DNA from: Pseudomonadota bacterium
GTDB lineage: Bacteria > Pseudomonadota > Gammaproteobacteria > Pseudomonadales > Pseudohongiellaceae
Direction: 5' to 3'
NCBI GenBank assembly: GCA_027623555.1
Contig: JAQBSZ010000035.1
Coordinates: forward strand, 1 to 45,056
Length of the DNA: 45,056 bases
The notes beneath the pieces were generated by a model that made no database searches, was not told the origin of the DNA, and saw only the letters and a list, made by a program, of their open reading frames with translations. Below are positions 1-8,163 of the stretch, one piece after another; position 1 is the stretch's first letter, and each line of letters opens with the position of its first letter. The position numbers and the translations under genes are program-made.

Positions 1-152
1 TGTCGTTCGCTGACTTGGTCAGCTGCTACTCTCAACCAGACGGCTGAGCTATAGCGGCACATAGGGCTTTTCTTGTCAGGCAACCTCTTCGCCTGTCGTT
101 CGCTGACTTGGTCAGCTGCTACTCTCAACCAGACAGCTGAGCTATAGCGGCA
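1..152. repeat. Two-copy 59-bp direct repeat, 93-bp period, tRNA-5'-half-like on minus strand
   Basis: Bases 1-59 and 94-152 are identical except for one base (a g/a difference at 42 versus 135). The 34-bp spacer between them contains an inverted pair (caggc/gcctg) that runs into the second copy. Each copy holds a perfect hairpin, GCTGAC-TTG-GTCAGC, at 9-23 and 102-116. Read on the minus strand each copy begins GCCGCTATAGCTCAG, which resembles the acceptor and D-arm of a tRNA, but no complete cloverleaf or CCA end can be drawn. The first copy starts at the window edge, so the array may continue upstream. I see the repeat directly; the tRNA origin is inference. Confidence 0.75.
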
Positions 153-320
153 TAGAAAGGCTAATCAGAAATACTCCGTTTCATCGAAGGTCGCCAATTC
201 CTCCTCGATGCAAATCCCGTGTGTCCTTTATAGCATCTAGTCAAGAATCTGGCTTTGGGCCTGATCGACTATCGATGGCATTCGCTATACCGGCACAGGT
301 CGCGCATTCTACGTAAAAAG

Positions 321-1451
321 TCAGGCTGGTTCAATAGCCTCGGACTGGCGCATATAGGTCTTGCGCCGTACCAGAAACGGCCGCTCTATCAGCCAGTAGG
401 TGCCTGTTGAGACTAGCACCACCAGGGGCATCAGGATCAGGGTGGTATTGAGCATCGCGGTGCCAAAGGGATCGGCGATTCTGATGAAGACATCCCAGTC
501 TCTGCTCATCAGAAAATCCAGTACCACATAGTGGACCAGGTATATCGAATAGCTCACCGTTCCCAGCGCCACCAGTCCCTTGCCCAGCCATGCTGGAAAA
601 TGCCTGGCGATAGACAAGTAACCCAGTACGAAGACTGCCCAGCAACTGGCCTCGATGGTTGGCCAGAATGCCCACTTCTGATTGTTGCTGCCATTACCAC
701 CATACTGGTTGAATACAAACAATGCCGTCAATACCAGTATCAGCCCGACCAGAGCGACCCCATCAAACTTCCTGCCCTGCTCAAAATGCTGCAGATAATA
801 AAGGCCGGCAATCATCCCGATAAGAAACTGGTCGATCCGACCCACTATCGTCCAGTAACTGACTACTAACATGTCAGCACCCTGCAACATCATGTAACAG
901 CGTATCGTTAGAAACAGCAGGATCAGCGCTGGTAACAGGTGCCAGTCAAATTTTTTCACCAACAAAATCAGTAGAGGAAACAGCAGGTAGAAGTGCCACT
1001 CAACAGCGATCGTCCAGAATACAAACGTAAACGCCCCCCCATCGATGGCGTCAGGGCTGTTGGCTCCAAAGAATATTGAGCGGGCAAACCCTGGCCAGCT
1101 GAAATTCTCCGGATTGAACAGAATGCCCACGCCAAGGAAAAACAAGAACAACGGATACGTGCGTAGCAGGCGATTGCGGTAGAAGCCGGTGAAATTGAGC
1201 TCTCGGTTTGCCGACCCTACCGTAAAGACGAAGGCACTGAGAACAAAGAAGAGAGAGACGGCTGTGTGCCCTTCAAGAATTAAGGATGAGAAAGGATTAT
1301 CAGCCCGTGGCCAGAAACTGAGGGCATAGGGAACATCGCTCTGCAGCTTGTGGGCAATCAGATGCCCACCATGAAAAAACAACACCAGCAGTGCGGCGAA
1401 TCCTCGAAGATGATCCAGCGCTGGTATGTAGCCGAAATTTGAGCTCTTCAT
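321..1451 (-). CDS. Acyltransferase 3 family membrane protein
   Basis: This is a 376-residue integral membrane protein of the acyltransferase-3 (OafA/NodX-like) family. These enzymes O-acylate cell-surface sugars such as LPS O-antigen, exopolysaccharide or peptidoglycan at the inner membrane. The N-terminal LDHLRGFAALLVLFFHGGH segment carries the conserved Arg and the putative catalytic His. A WTIAVEWHFYLLFPLL signature follows near residue 145, and about ten hydrophobic helices spread over the protein end in a Lys/Arg-rich tail. The length is normal for the single-domain form without an SGNH domain. It starts at an ATG at 1451 and stands alone, with no glycosyltransferase cluster next to it, so its acceptor cannot be predicted. 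The family call is firm and the substrate is unknown. Confidence 0.9.
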   Translation of the reverse strand: MKSSNFGYIPALDHLRGFAALLVLFFHGGHLIAHKLQSDVPYALSFWPRADNPFSSLILEGHTAVSLFFVLSAFVFTVGSANRELNFTGFYRNRLLRTYPLFLFFLGVGILFNPENFSWPGFARSIFFGANSPDAIDGGAFTFVFWTIAVEWHFYLLFPLLILLVKKFDWHLLPALILLFLTIRCYMMLQGADMLVVSYWTIVGRIDQFLIGMIAGLYYLQHFEQGRKFDGVALVGLILVLTALFVFNQYGGNGSNNQKWAFWPTIEASCWAVFVLGYLSIARHFPAWLGKGLVALGTVSYSIYLVHYVVLDFLMSRDWDVFIRIADPFGTAMLNTTLILMPLVVLVSTGTYWLIERPFLVRRKTYMRQSEAIEPA

Positions 1452-1983
1452 AAATTCAGTCTGCCGATCGGGGCATGAGCTAGCTAATTGATGCGGCTAT
1501 TTGAGTAACTCATCGATTCACGCGGCAACCGGTCATTCTATCGGTAACTACTAGTCATACTGAAGGATTGGTTATTCCGGGGCGAATTACAAGGTCATGC
1601 GGAAAATTGCCCACTCGCCACTACCAGCAAGACAAGGTCAAGCCAGTACTTGACCACAGTGACGTTGAGGTGCTGGCTGAAATTTGTAAATAGTGCCGTC
1701 TTGCAGTTGCAGAAATTGCAGGCATGGAAGAAATAACTATGCTGGAAGACATTATCGCGACGCCTCTGGGTAAGGAAATAACAGACGCATCAGCTAGCCG
1801 CGAAATTGATCAGGCCTTGTCTCGAAGAGAGAGAAAGACGAGCCAGGCGGATGAGAATTACTATAAAAAAACAGCATGCATTTGTAGACCGGACATAAAA
1901 AAATCAAGCGCTCGCTCGATTTTTACAGTCAATCCTGGATACACATTGAAAACGCAACATCGCTGAACCCCGCGTGGTACGGC

Positions 1984-2002
1984 TTTTGTGACAAATTGTA
2001 AC
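1984..2002. promoter_or_regulatory. 19-bp near-palindromic operator candidate, copy 1
   Basis: The sequence ttttgtgacaaattgtaac contains the dyad GTGACAA-A-TTGTAAC, whose arms match at 6 of 7 positions. An identical 19-mer lies at 3204-3222, upstream of the secreted protein gene on the other strand. Two exact copies of a dyad about 1.2 kb apart suggest binding by the same dimeric regulator. The regulator is unknown. Confidence 0.5.
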
Positions 2003-2145
2003 CCTCTTCCAAAAAGCCGAAATTACTGTGATAAGATTTTTAAACTTTATGGCTCGTCGGCATCAAGGATATGTTGTGCGATTCATAAGGAGCTAAAGAA
2101 AGGAGCTTGGGAGTTTTTCTTTGTTCCCCCCCTTTTTCTAAAGCA

Positions 2146-2316
2146 ATGAGTTACTTTCAAGTTTCCTCTTTAGCGCTTGGTTTTATTTCTTATCTGCTTT
2201 CTCTGCTTTCCTGCTCAGGATTCCAGCACCGTTCACGCCCCGGTGTTGCCTGCCTGTCGATTGCTTACAGGCATAACGCCGCGAATTCTGTCTTTACGGT
2301 GACCAACCCTGATTGA
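2146..2316 (+). CDS. Possible small secreted or lipoprotein-like peptide (weak)
   Basis: A 56-codon frame starts MSYFQVSSLALGFISYLLSLLSCSG. It has a hydrophobic stretch ending in LLSC, which loosely resembles a lipobox, followed by a polar tail. An in-frame TTG at 2107 would extend it by 13 codons, but it sits almost on top of the AGGAG at 2101-2105. No family is recognised, and the nearby poly-C and poly-T runs argue for caution. It could simply be open non-coding sequence downstream of the dyad at 1984-2002. Confidence 0.2.
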   Translation: MSYFQVSSLALGFISYLLSLLSCSGFQHRSRPGVACLSIAYRHNAANSVFTVTNPD

Positions 2317-2367
2317 CTACTTAAGAGTTAAATTGGAACGAGATGCAGCGATGACGATGAAATGAGC

Positions 2368-3117
2368 TTAGTCGCGACCTGTAAGTGAGCGGTTGCGACG
2401 CTCGCGTTTTCGGGAACGCTCAGTTTCTGTTGGGACAGAGGAGACGGTATAGAGCTGTCGCTCACTCACGGCGATACTCTCCTGGAGATAGGCAAATTTT
2501 GGATCACCGGCGGCCAGGGTACGCTCTGCACACTCCAGCCTGAGCTTGAATATCTGGTGAGCCTTGCGCAGATGCTCCAGGCGCTTGCCATTGAGATTAA
2601 TGTTGAGGGCGTTAACATGCCAGCTGGAAATCTTTTGCAGGCCTGACTCGAGACGCGGGTCATCGAGATTATAGAGTCGCTTGTAAAGATGCTCCAGATA
2701 AGAATAATGCGTGTTCACTGCCTCCCAGTTACCGAGTTCACTTTCGATAATGATCATATTATCCAGCAGCACCAACTGTGATTCGTGGTAGAACCCGTTA
2801 CTAATTCTATTAGTCTGCCAGGCCATCTTAATCAACTGCAACGCCTGCTCATTGTCTCCTTCTTCCCGCAGTTTTAAGCCGAGATCGTTCAAGGGTTCCA
2901 TCGAGCGATAATCATAGACACTGAATTCCAGTATCAAGGATTCTTCTGGCAATCCAGCCAGTTCTGAATCCGCGGGTGTGAAATTCGTTTGCTGGGCCAG
3001 GGATGTCCCGGTAAGCAGACTGAAAACAAGGCAGGCGGGAAACAGCGCGAAGATTTTCGCAGGAGCGAAGGGGAAACAATGACTTTGTGGCGACAATATT
3101 GCTTCGATAATTTTCAT
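2368..3117 (-). CDS. Hypothetical secreted alpha-helical (TPR-like) protein
   Basis: This is a 249-residue protein that I cannot assign to a named family. The first 42 residues look like a signal peptide with a long N-region, a hydrophobic core (IFALFPACLVFSLLTG) and a plausible cleavage after SLAQ. The rest is predicted helical. Segments such as LNDLGLKLREEGDNEQALQL followed by repeated pairs of helices resemble tetratricopeptide packing. The C-terminus is very basic (ERSRKRERRNRS), which is unusual for an exported protein and could bind nucleic acid, anionic lipid or a partner. The gene is monocistronic. Its upstream region holds the second copy of the 19-bp dyad (3204-3222) and a 12-codon frame that overlaps its start codon by ATGA. 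Function unknown. Confidence 0.7.
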   Translation of the reverse strand: MKIIEAILSPQSHCFPFAPAKIFALFPACLVFSLLTGTSLAQQTNFTPADSELAGLPEESLILEFSVYDYRSMEPLNDLGLKLREEGDNEQALQLIKMAWQTNRISNGFYHESQLVLLDNMIIIESELGNWEAVNTHYSYLEHLYKRLYNLDDPRLESGLQKISSWHVNALNINLNGKRLEHLRKAHQIFKLRLECAERTLAAGDPKFAYLQESIAVSERQLYTVSSVPTETERSRKRERRNRSLTGRD

Positions 3118-3152
3118 ATCATGCGCTCTTGTTGCTTTTTACTATTGCTCAT
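3114..3152 (-). CDS. Possible 12-codon leader peptide upstream of the secreted protein
   Basis: On the minus strand AGGAG (3156-3160) is followed after three bases by ATG, which opens the frame MSNSKKQQERMI. Its TGA stop overlaps the ATG of the 249-residue gene (ATGA). Such an overlap would couple translation of the two. The spacing between AGGAG and ATG is short, so this may be chance. If real, the leader could regulate or couple expression of the downstream gene. Confidence 0.25.
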   Translation of the reverse strand: MSNSKKQQERMI

Positions 3153-3203
3153 AAACTCCTAATTTTCAACAAAAAAATCGATCCTTTTTGCCGCCGCCTG
3201 GGA

Positions 3204-3222
3204 TTTTGTGACAAATTGTAAC
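3204..3222. promoter_or_regulatory. 19-bp near-palindromic operator candidate, copy 2
   Basis: This is identical to 1984-2002. On the minus strand it contains TACAAT (3220-3215), a reasonable -10 hexamer about 100 bp upstream of the gene starting at 3117. A regulator bound here would therefore cover the promoter. I see no good -35, which would suit an activator-dependent promoter. The regulator is not identified. Confidence 0.5.
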
Positions 3223-3341
3223 TTAATTATTTAGATATCAGTAGCTTACTGAAAGCGGGCAGCTGCAACTCATTTCGATTCGGCGCAGGAACGCTGCCTA
3301 TGCAAAGAGAGTTTGACTAAACAGCCCCAGAAGAGTGCAAG

Positions 3342-5366
3342 CTAACGGTAAGTCCGATTGGCAATTATCGATTCTGTAACTACCAGCAGCATTACCAACG
3401 CCAGGATCCACCACCAGATCCGCTGTGGTCTCTCCAGTTCCTCGATCAGTTGCGCGGTTTGCACTTCGCGAGATTTAATGGGATTGGTATCCGGATTGAT
3501 AATGGCGTCATACAGCGTAGCTACCGCACTACGGATAAAATTGGACTCCGCCGCCAGGATGTTCACGGCGTAGCGTTCAATCTCTCCATCGACCGTCGCC
3601 GTAATCAGCCCTGGCGTGGCAGCAGTAACCACAAAACCATCATTGGTGAACTCGATCCTGTCGCCATTTGCATCCACCGCGCTGACGCTAGCAGCCTTCC
3701 CAGAGGGGTCGAGACTGAAGCTGTCACCCACATCGTATGCCCGTTGTTTTGCAGGTGGCTGTACCAGATGGCGCAGGGTCTCGTGAATGAACGGCAGGAA
3801 CAGGCCTTGAAGAGGCAGGTTATTCCATTCCAGATCCATACTCGAGGCAAACAGAATGACTTTCCCCTCGCCAATTTCCCGCTCCACCAGGGCCGGTTCA
3901 GTATTGTCGAACTGCATCAACACATCCGCTTCGGCATGGGGCAGCAGAGACCAGTGTCCCTGGAAGCGCGCTGACCAATCACCGTCCAGTGGCCGCAGTA
4001 TCGGGTGGCGACGATCGAAGTCGGCAATCACCAGGTAATCGCCGCGGCCCAATACGTCCTGGCTTTGCAATGCCGCTGGCGCTATGGCTTCGAACTGGCG
4101 GTTGAACAGCTCAGGATTAACTCTATCCCCCGGTGCCACCAATAGTGCCCCACCGGTTTCAACGTACTCAGTAATCGCATCAGCCTGACTGGTGCTGAAT
4201 TCACCAACGTTTAGCAAGACAGCCACATCATTCTGGCGCAGTGCTGCTGCCGATAACGCCGCCGGTGCAATGGTTTCCAATTCAAAGGCTGATTTCTCGG
4301 CACTGCTTACTGCCAGACCGAACCAGTGTCCCTCATCGTCGAACCAGTTCTCGGATGCTTCTCCGTTCACCAGTAACACCCGAATCTTCGGCAGCACATT
4401 TACCGTAAAGAAATAAGAATTGTCGACTGCAAACTCGTCACCGCTTACTCGCACTTCACCGACGTGGGTACCTTCGGTATCGAATACAGTGGTGAAGGTG
4501 ATGACTTCTTCCGAGCGGTCGGCCAGGTCTACGGGCACTCTGTCAACCATCTGTCCGTCGATGCTGAGAGTAACCTCACCGGAATCGAGGTAGAGAGTAC
4601 CGGTTGATCGCACTCTCGCCAGTATTTGCTGCTCACTGGCATCTTCAAGCAATTGCTCGGGTGACCGCACATCGGCAAGGACCAGGTTGCTGCTTTCGAC
4701 TTGGCCGACATCGATACCGGTAAACGCTACGCCCGGGGCCAGCTTCCATCCCTCATCGATACCCTGCATGCCGCCTTCCTGGAAGTCTGAGATCAGATAG
4801 ACAGCGCGGTTCTCATAGCGGGAAGTTTCCAGCAATTGATCTGCCAGGCGCAGATTGGGCATAAAGCGTGTCGCGCCATAACCCGCCTGCTCCAGAGCGT
4901 TGACGACGCTTCGCACACTATCGATATCGGTATTCAGCTCTCTGACAATCTCGGCGGAATCAGAAAATCCGATAAGCGCTACCTCGTCTCCTGAAGTCAT
5001 GCCGTCGAGAATATCTAACACCTCTTCTTTGGCCCTGGCAAAGCTGTCTCCATACTGCATGCTCATTGAGATATCCAGCAGAATGACTGCCGACTGCGGG
5101 TCGGCGTCTAGCAGGCGTGCCACCGATTGGTTGATGAGCGGCCTTGCGAAGGCGATTACTAACAAGACGATTACAGCGGAGCGCAATAACAGCAGAAAAA
5201 TCTGTTGCAGATGCTGGAACAGTATCAGTTTCTTGGATGTCTTCTTCAAAAAGCGGATAGTACTGAACATCAACTTCGGTGGTTTCTCACGCCGAATCAG
5301 GTGGATCGCAATGGGAATCAGCGCGGCGAACAAACCAAGCAGAAACAGTGGTGTCAGAAATACCAT
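3342..5366 (-). CDS. BatA-type membrane-anchored vWA protein (last gene of the MoxR operon)
   Basis: This 674-residue protein starts with the BatA/aerotolerance N-terminal domain: a membrane helix at about 2-24, the IHLIRREKPP turn, then a second helix at about 55-77. A von Willebrand factor A domain follows, with the metal-site motif DISMS at 98-102 and the rest of the MIDAS in the next 150 residues. The middle resembles a beta-sandwich plus a GATase-1-like segment (RVLLVNGEA, then GGALLVAPGD). A final membrane helix (WWWILALVMLLVV) leaves a short cytoplasmic tail. It is the last of eight genes and overlaps the DUF58 gene by one base (ATGA). In this family the vWA domain is thought to act with MoxR ATPases as an adaptor. 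The intact DxSxS indicates that metal binding is retained. Confidence 0.9.
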   Translation of the reverse strand: MVFLTPLFLLGLFAALIPIAIHLIRREKPPKLMFSTIRFLKKTSKKLILFQHLQQIFLLLLRSAVIVLLVIAFARPLINQSVARLLDADPQSAVILLDISMSMQYGDSFARAKEEVLDILDGMTSGDEVALIGFSDSAEIVRELNTDIDSVRSVVNALEQAGYGATRFMPNLRLADQLLETSRYENRAVYLISDFQEGGMQGIDEGWKLAPGVAFTGIDVGQVESSNLVLADVRSPEQLLEDASEQQILARVRSTGTLYLDSGEVTLSIDGQMVDRVPVDLADRSEEVITFTTVFDTEGTHVGEVRVSGDEFAVDNSYFFTVNVLPKIRVLLVNGEASENWFDDEGHWFGLAVSSAEKSAFELETIAPAALSAAALRQNDVAVLLNVGEFSTSQADAITEYVETGGALLVAPGDRVNPELFNRQFEAIAPAALQSQDVLGRGDYLVIADFDRRHPILRPLDGDWSARFQGHWSLLPHAEADVLMQFDNTEPALVEREIGEGKVILFASSMDLEWNNLPLQGLFLPFIHETLRHLVQPPAKQRAYDVGDSFSLDPSGKAASVSAVDANGDRIEFTNDGFVVTAATPGLITATVDGEIERYAVNILAAESNFIRSAVATLYDAIINPDTNPIKSREVQTAQLIEELERPQRIWWWILALVMLLVVTESIIANRTYR

Positions 5367-6259
5367 CAGAAACTCTTCGCTCGTTTGGACATATAAGAAG
5401 ACAAGGCTTTATCGAGAGGCTCTGCCGTGTTCATCAGGCAGTAGTCCACCCCGCTACTCTGACACTTTTTCTTACAATAGGATAGAAATTCGTTGAGATT
5501 TTCCAGGTAAGCTTTGCGAATCGTCGCAGGCGACGTGATATAGGACTCGTTATTCTCCATATCGATAAATTCGGACGCTTCGTTGAAGGGGAATTTCAGC
5601 TCTGCATCATCCATTATCTGGAATGTGAGTACATCGTTACCCATGCCTCGAATATTCTGCAGAGTATTGATGATGCGTTCCTCATCATCCAGCATATCGG
5701 TAATCAGCACCACGATACTCTTCTTGGTGAGAGTCGCCGCCAGGTCAGAAAGCGGTTTAACCACATCGGTCTTCATGCCAGATTCGACCTGAGCCAGGGC
5801 CCGCAGAATTCGCATCAGGTGGGGTTGACGACACTTGGCCGGCAAGTAATCCCGAACCTTGTCATCAAACGTTATCAGGCCCACGGCGTCGCGCTGGCGC
5901 ATCACAAAATAAGCCAGTGCCGAGGCCAGCGTGATTCCATAGTTCAGTTTGCTGATGCCACCGGAGCTATAGGCCATGGACGCACTGGTATCCAGCAGAA
6001 TAACGCAGCGCACATTGGTTTCATCCTCATACTGTTTGATATAGAACTTGTCTGTTCGTGCATACAGCTTCCAGTCAATATGGCGCATGTCATCGCCGCG
6101 CTGATAGTGCCGATAGTCGTTAAACTCGACACTGAATCCCTTGTGCGGACTCTTGTGCAAACCCGCCAGGAAGCCTTCCACTACAACACGGGCCCGCAGC
6201 TCGAGATTAGCAAGGCCCGCCAGCACGTTGGGATCCAGGAAATTCAGGGATTCAGTCAT
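5366..6259 (-). CDS. DUF58 / vWA-fold adaptor protein
   Basis: This 297-residue protein belongs to the DUF58 family, which almost always accompanies MoxR ATPases. The diagnostic segment YRHYQRGDDMRHIDWKLYAR lies at about 49-68. The vWA-like fold follows with an intact DTSAS metal motif at 90-94, which many DUF58 proteins lack. There is no signal peptide or membrane segment, so it should act in the cytoplasm between MoxR and the membrane-bound vWA partners. It is 16 bases downstream of moxR and overlaps the BatA-type gene by one base, which indicates translational coupling. Family assignment is firm; the molecular role is inferred. Confidence 0.92.
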   Translation of the reverse strand: MTESLNFLDPNVLAGLANLELRARVVVEGFLAGLHKSPHKGFSVEFNDYRHYQRGDDMRHIDWKLYARTDKFYIKQYEDETNVRCVILLDTSASMAYSSGGISKLNYGITLASALAYFVMRQRDAVGLITFDDKVRDYLPAKCRQPHLMRILRALAQVESGMKTDVVKPLSDLAATLTKKSIVVLITDMLDDEERIINTLQNIRGMGNDVLTFQIMDDAELKFPFNEASEFIDMENNESYITSPATIRKAYLENLNEFLSYCKKKCQSSGVDYCLMNTAEPLDKALSSYMSKRAKSF

Positions 6260-6275
6260 AAGCGTGCTCGACGCG

Positions 6276-7304
6276 CTATAAGTCGGATGTCGGCTCGGGC
6301 ACAGCCTCCAGAAGGCGCGTTATTACCATATCCGTGGTCACGCGTTCGGCTTCCGCATGAAAGTTGAGCAAGATCCTGTGGCGCAATACCGAGTGGGCGA
6401 GAGCCCGCACGTCACCGTAGGAGACGTTATAACGGCCGAGCAACAAGGCTCTGACCTTACCGGCGAGAATCAGGTTTTGGGATGCGCGAATGCCACCACC
6501 CCAGTTTACCCAGTCTTTAATGAAGTCCGGTGCTAACTCACTCTGCGGCCGCGAGGCATGCACGAGTCTCACGGCGTACTGAATGACTGCCTGGGCGGCG
6601 GGAACCAGCCTGGCAATGCGTTGGAAGTCCAGGATATCCGCACCACTCATTGGATGCGCCAGCGCCGTCTCATGAGTCTGGGTAGTCTGACTGACTACCT
6701 GCACCTCTTCGGCTTCTGACAGGTAACCCAACTCGATCTTGAACATAAAGCGGTCTAACTGTGCCTCAGGTAGCGGATAGGTGCCCTCCAGTTCGATCGG
6801 GTTCTGGGTCGCCAGCACAAAGAATGGTGCTGCCATGGGGTGGGTCACTCCCGCTGCCGTCACTTGGCGCTCTTCCATCGCTTCCAGCAGGGAAGATTGG
6901 GTCTTGGGTGGTGTTCGGTTAATCTCGTCCGCCAACAGGATATTGGTGAAAATAGGTCCCTTGACGAACTTCAACTTGCGTTTACCGTCAGTCTCTTCCA
7001 CCACCTCGGAACCGACCACGTCTGCCGGCATCAGGTCAGGCGTGAACTGAATACGACGGAAATCTACCTGGAGAATATCGGCAACGGTCTTGATCAGCAG
7101 TGTCTTGGCCAAACCGGGAACACCAGTCACGAGAACATGGCCACCACCGAACAGGGCTATCAACAATTCGTCAATAATTTCTTCCTGTCCAACGATTATT
7201 TTCTTGATCTCGGCAACGATCTTGTTCCTGCCGTCCTGCATCCGCTCTACTAGTGCGAGATCGTCCTGATTCTCAATTTCCAATACTTCTTCTGTTTCTG
7301 CCAT
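6276..7304 (-). CDS. MoxR-family AAA+ ATPase
   Basis: This 342-residue protein is a complete MoxR AAA+ ATPase, a ring-forming chaperone-like motor that usually works with vWA proteins. Walker A is GVPGLAKT (61-68) and Walker B is LLADEINR (123-130). The family's EAMEERQVTA segment follows, then sensor 1 (FFVLATQNPIE) and the LPEAQLDRFMFKIELGY box. The C-terminal lid domain is present, so the enzyme should be active. It lies between the DUF4159 and DUF58 genes with 16-base gaps on both sides, each with room for a ribosome site. It is the likely energy source for the whole gene set. The specific client is unknown. Confidence 0.95.
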   Translation of the reverse strand: MAETEEVLEIENQDDLALVERMQDGRNKIVAEIKKIIVGQEEIIDELLIALFGGGHVLVTGVPGLAKTLLIKTVADILQVDFRRIQFTPDLMPADVVGSEVVEETDGKRKLKFVKGPIFTNILLADEINRTPPKTQSSLLEAMEERQVTAAGVTHPMAAPFFVLATQNPIELEGTYPLPEAQLDRFMFKIELGYLSEAEEVQVVSQTTQTHETALAHPMSGADILDFQRIARLVPAAQAVIQYAVRLVHASRPQSELAPDFIKDWVNWGGGIRASQNLILAGKVRALLLGRYNVSYGDVRALAHSVLRHRILLNFHAEAERVTTDMVITRLLEAVPEPTSDL

Positions 7305-7320
7305 TTCTTATTCCTGTCTT

Positions 7321-8163
7321 TCAGTGACTAAATGCATAGATTAAAAAATTGATGCCGATCTTGTAGGCTTCGTTCGTGTACTTGGTTGGGTAGCCCGCAT
7401 AAAACGTATGTTCCCAACCATCACCTAAATCGGTGTTGTAATTGGCAACCATCATAACCCGTCCGTCATCATCGAGTATCGCGTAGACTTCCGGAGGATA
7501 CTGCGGATCATCGAGTCGCATAAACCCGCCGAAGTCCCAGGTCACCATGCGGCCTGGTACCTGTGCTAATTCGTCAATGTCGAAGAAGATGTGGAAGATC
7601 TCGTGGCTGGTATCGAGTTTCACAATCTCCCGGTCGGGAAATATTTTCCCGATTTCCATAAACATATCATCGAGGTGAGGCTGCCCCCAGAAATCGTCGA
7701 CCATGACGAAGCCACCACGAAACATGAACTCTCTTAGCGCTTCTATTTCTTCCGGCTGGAAATTGGGTCCGGAGTAGGAGGAGCCAATTGGCACTCTTTT
7801 CCAGTTCATGTAGAGAAAGATATGCTCGTACAAAACCGGATCGGTTAATTGTATATAGGTGTGGTTACGGGGATTGGTATCCACGTTGGTATAACGCTGC
7901 ACTCCGCGCAGAAAATTTTCATCAGAATCGGGATAGTCGGTATCCCACCACCCGCCCCCGCCGCGGCGCCTGGAGCCGAAACCTCTTTGACCACCGCTGT
8001 GATTCGTGTACTGCCCTCGCAGCCAGGTGAATTCAGTGATGTCGGTACCATAGATAGACAGGTCTTCATTGTTACCTAACTGCATTACCTGGGCAGTCGC
8101 CATGGGTGCCGCCAGCAGCAGGCCGGCACAGAAGATCAAGCCAAAATTGGACAATCGCGCCAC
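7321..8163 (-). CDS. DUF4159 exported protein
   Basis: This is a 280-residue DUF4159 protein. The N-terminus is a signal peptide (FGLIFCAGLLLAAPMATAQ), so the protein is likely periplasmic. A Gly/Arg-rich segment at about 58-72 precedes the conserved WWDTDYPDSDENFL box. The core RGGFVMVDDFWG follows near residue 150; it resembles a GATase-like or flavodoxin-like strand-turn. The start codon is GTG. It shares one base with the stop of the preceding gene and has a GGGGAAG ribosome site nine bases upstream. DUF4159 proteins are often found with DUF4175 and MoxR clusters, but their activity is not established. Here the family usually fused to a membrane helix appears as a free exported domain. 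Confidence 0.88.
   Translation of the reverse strand: MARLSNFGLIFCAGLLLAAPMATAQVMQLGNNEDLSIYGTDITEFTWLRGQYTNHSGGQRGFGSRRRGGGGWWDTDYPDSDENFLRGVQRYTNVDTNPRNHTYIQLTDPVLYEHIFLYMNWKRVPIGSSYSGPNFQPEEIEALREFMFRGGFVMVDDFWGQPHLDDMFMEIGKIFPDREIVKLDTSHEIFHIFFDIDELAQVPGRMVTWDFGGFMRLDDPQYPPEVYAILDDDGRVMMVANYNTDLGDGWEHTFYAGYPTKYTNEAYKIGINFLIYAFSH

Larger units (their letters stand above)
1452..2367. other. Intergenic stretch of about 0.9 kb without a convincing gene
   Basis: No recognisable protein is encoded here. A plus-strand reading frame at 1724-1966 (80 codons, start MEEITMLEDI) has no clear ribosome site and no family resemblance. An open frame without a good start ends at about 1690 with the residues HSDVEVLAEICK and could be a gene remnant. 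Bases 1984-2002 hold one copy of a 19-bp near-palindrome (listed separately). It is followed by an AT-rich stretch and two AAGGAG/AGGAG ribosome-site-like sequences around 2087-2105. The tail may encode a very small secreted peptide (2146-2316, listed separately). Confidence 0.5.

Noticed and set aside
1..152. A true tRNA gene in the repeats
   Set aside because: Only the 5'-half-like part is present; no T-arm, matching acceptor or CCA end can be drawn.
1724..1966. 80-codon plus-strand frame after the acyltransferase gene
   Set aside because: There is no clear ribosome site, no signal or fold features and no neighbour that would use it. It remains possible but is not listed as a gene.
4900..5496. 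Long plus-strand frame inside the BatA-type gene
   Set aside because: It is antisense to a well-supported vWA gene, has no ribosome site and shows no family features.
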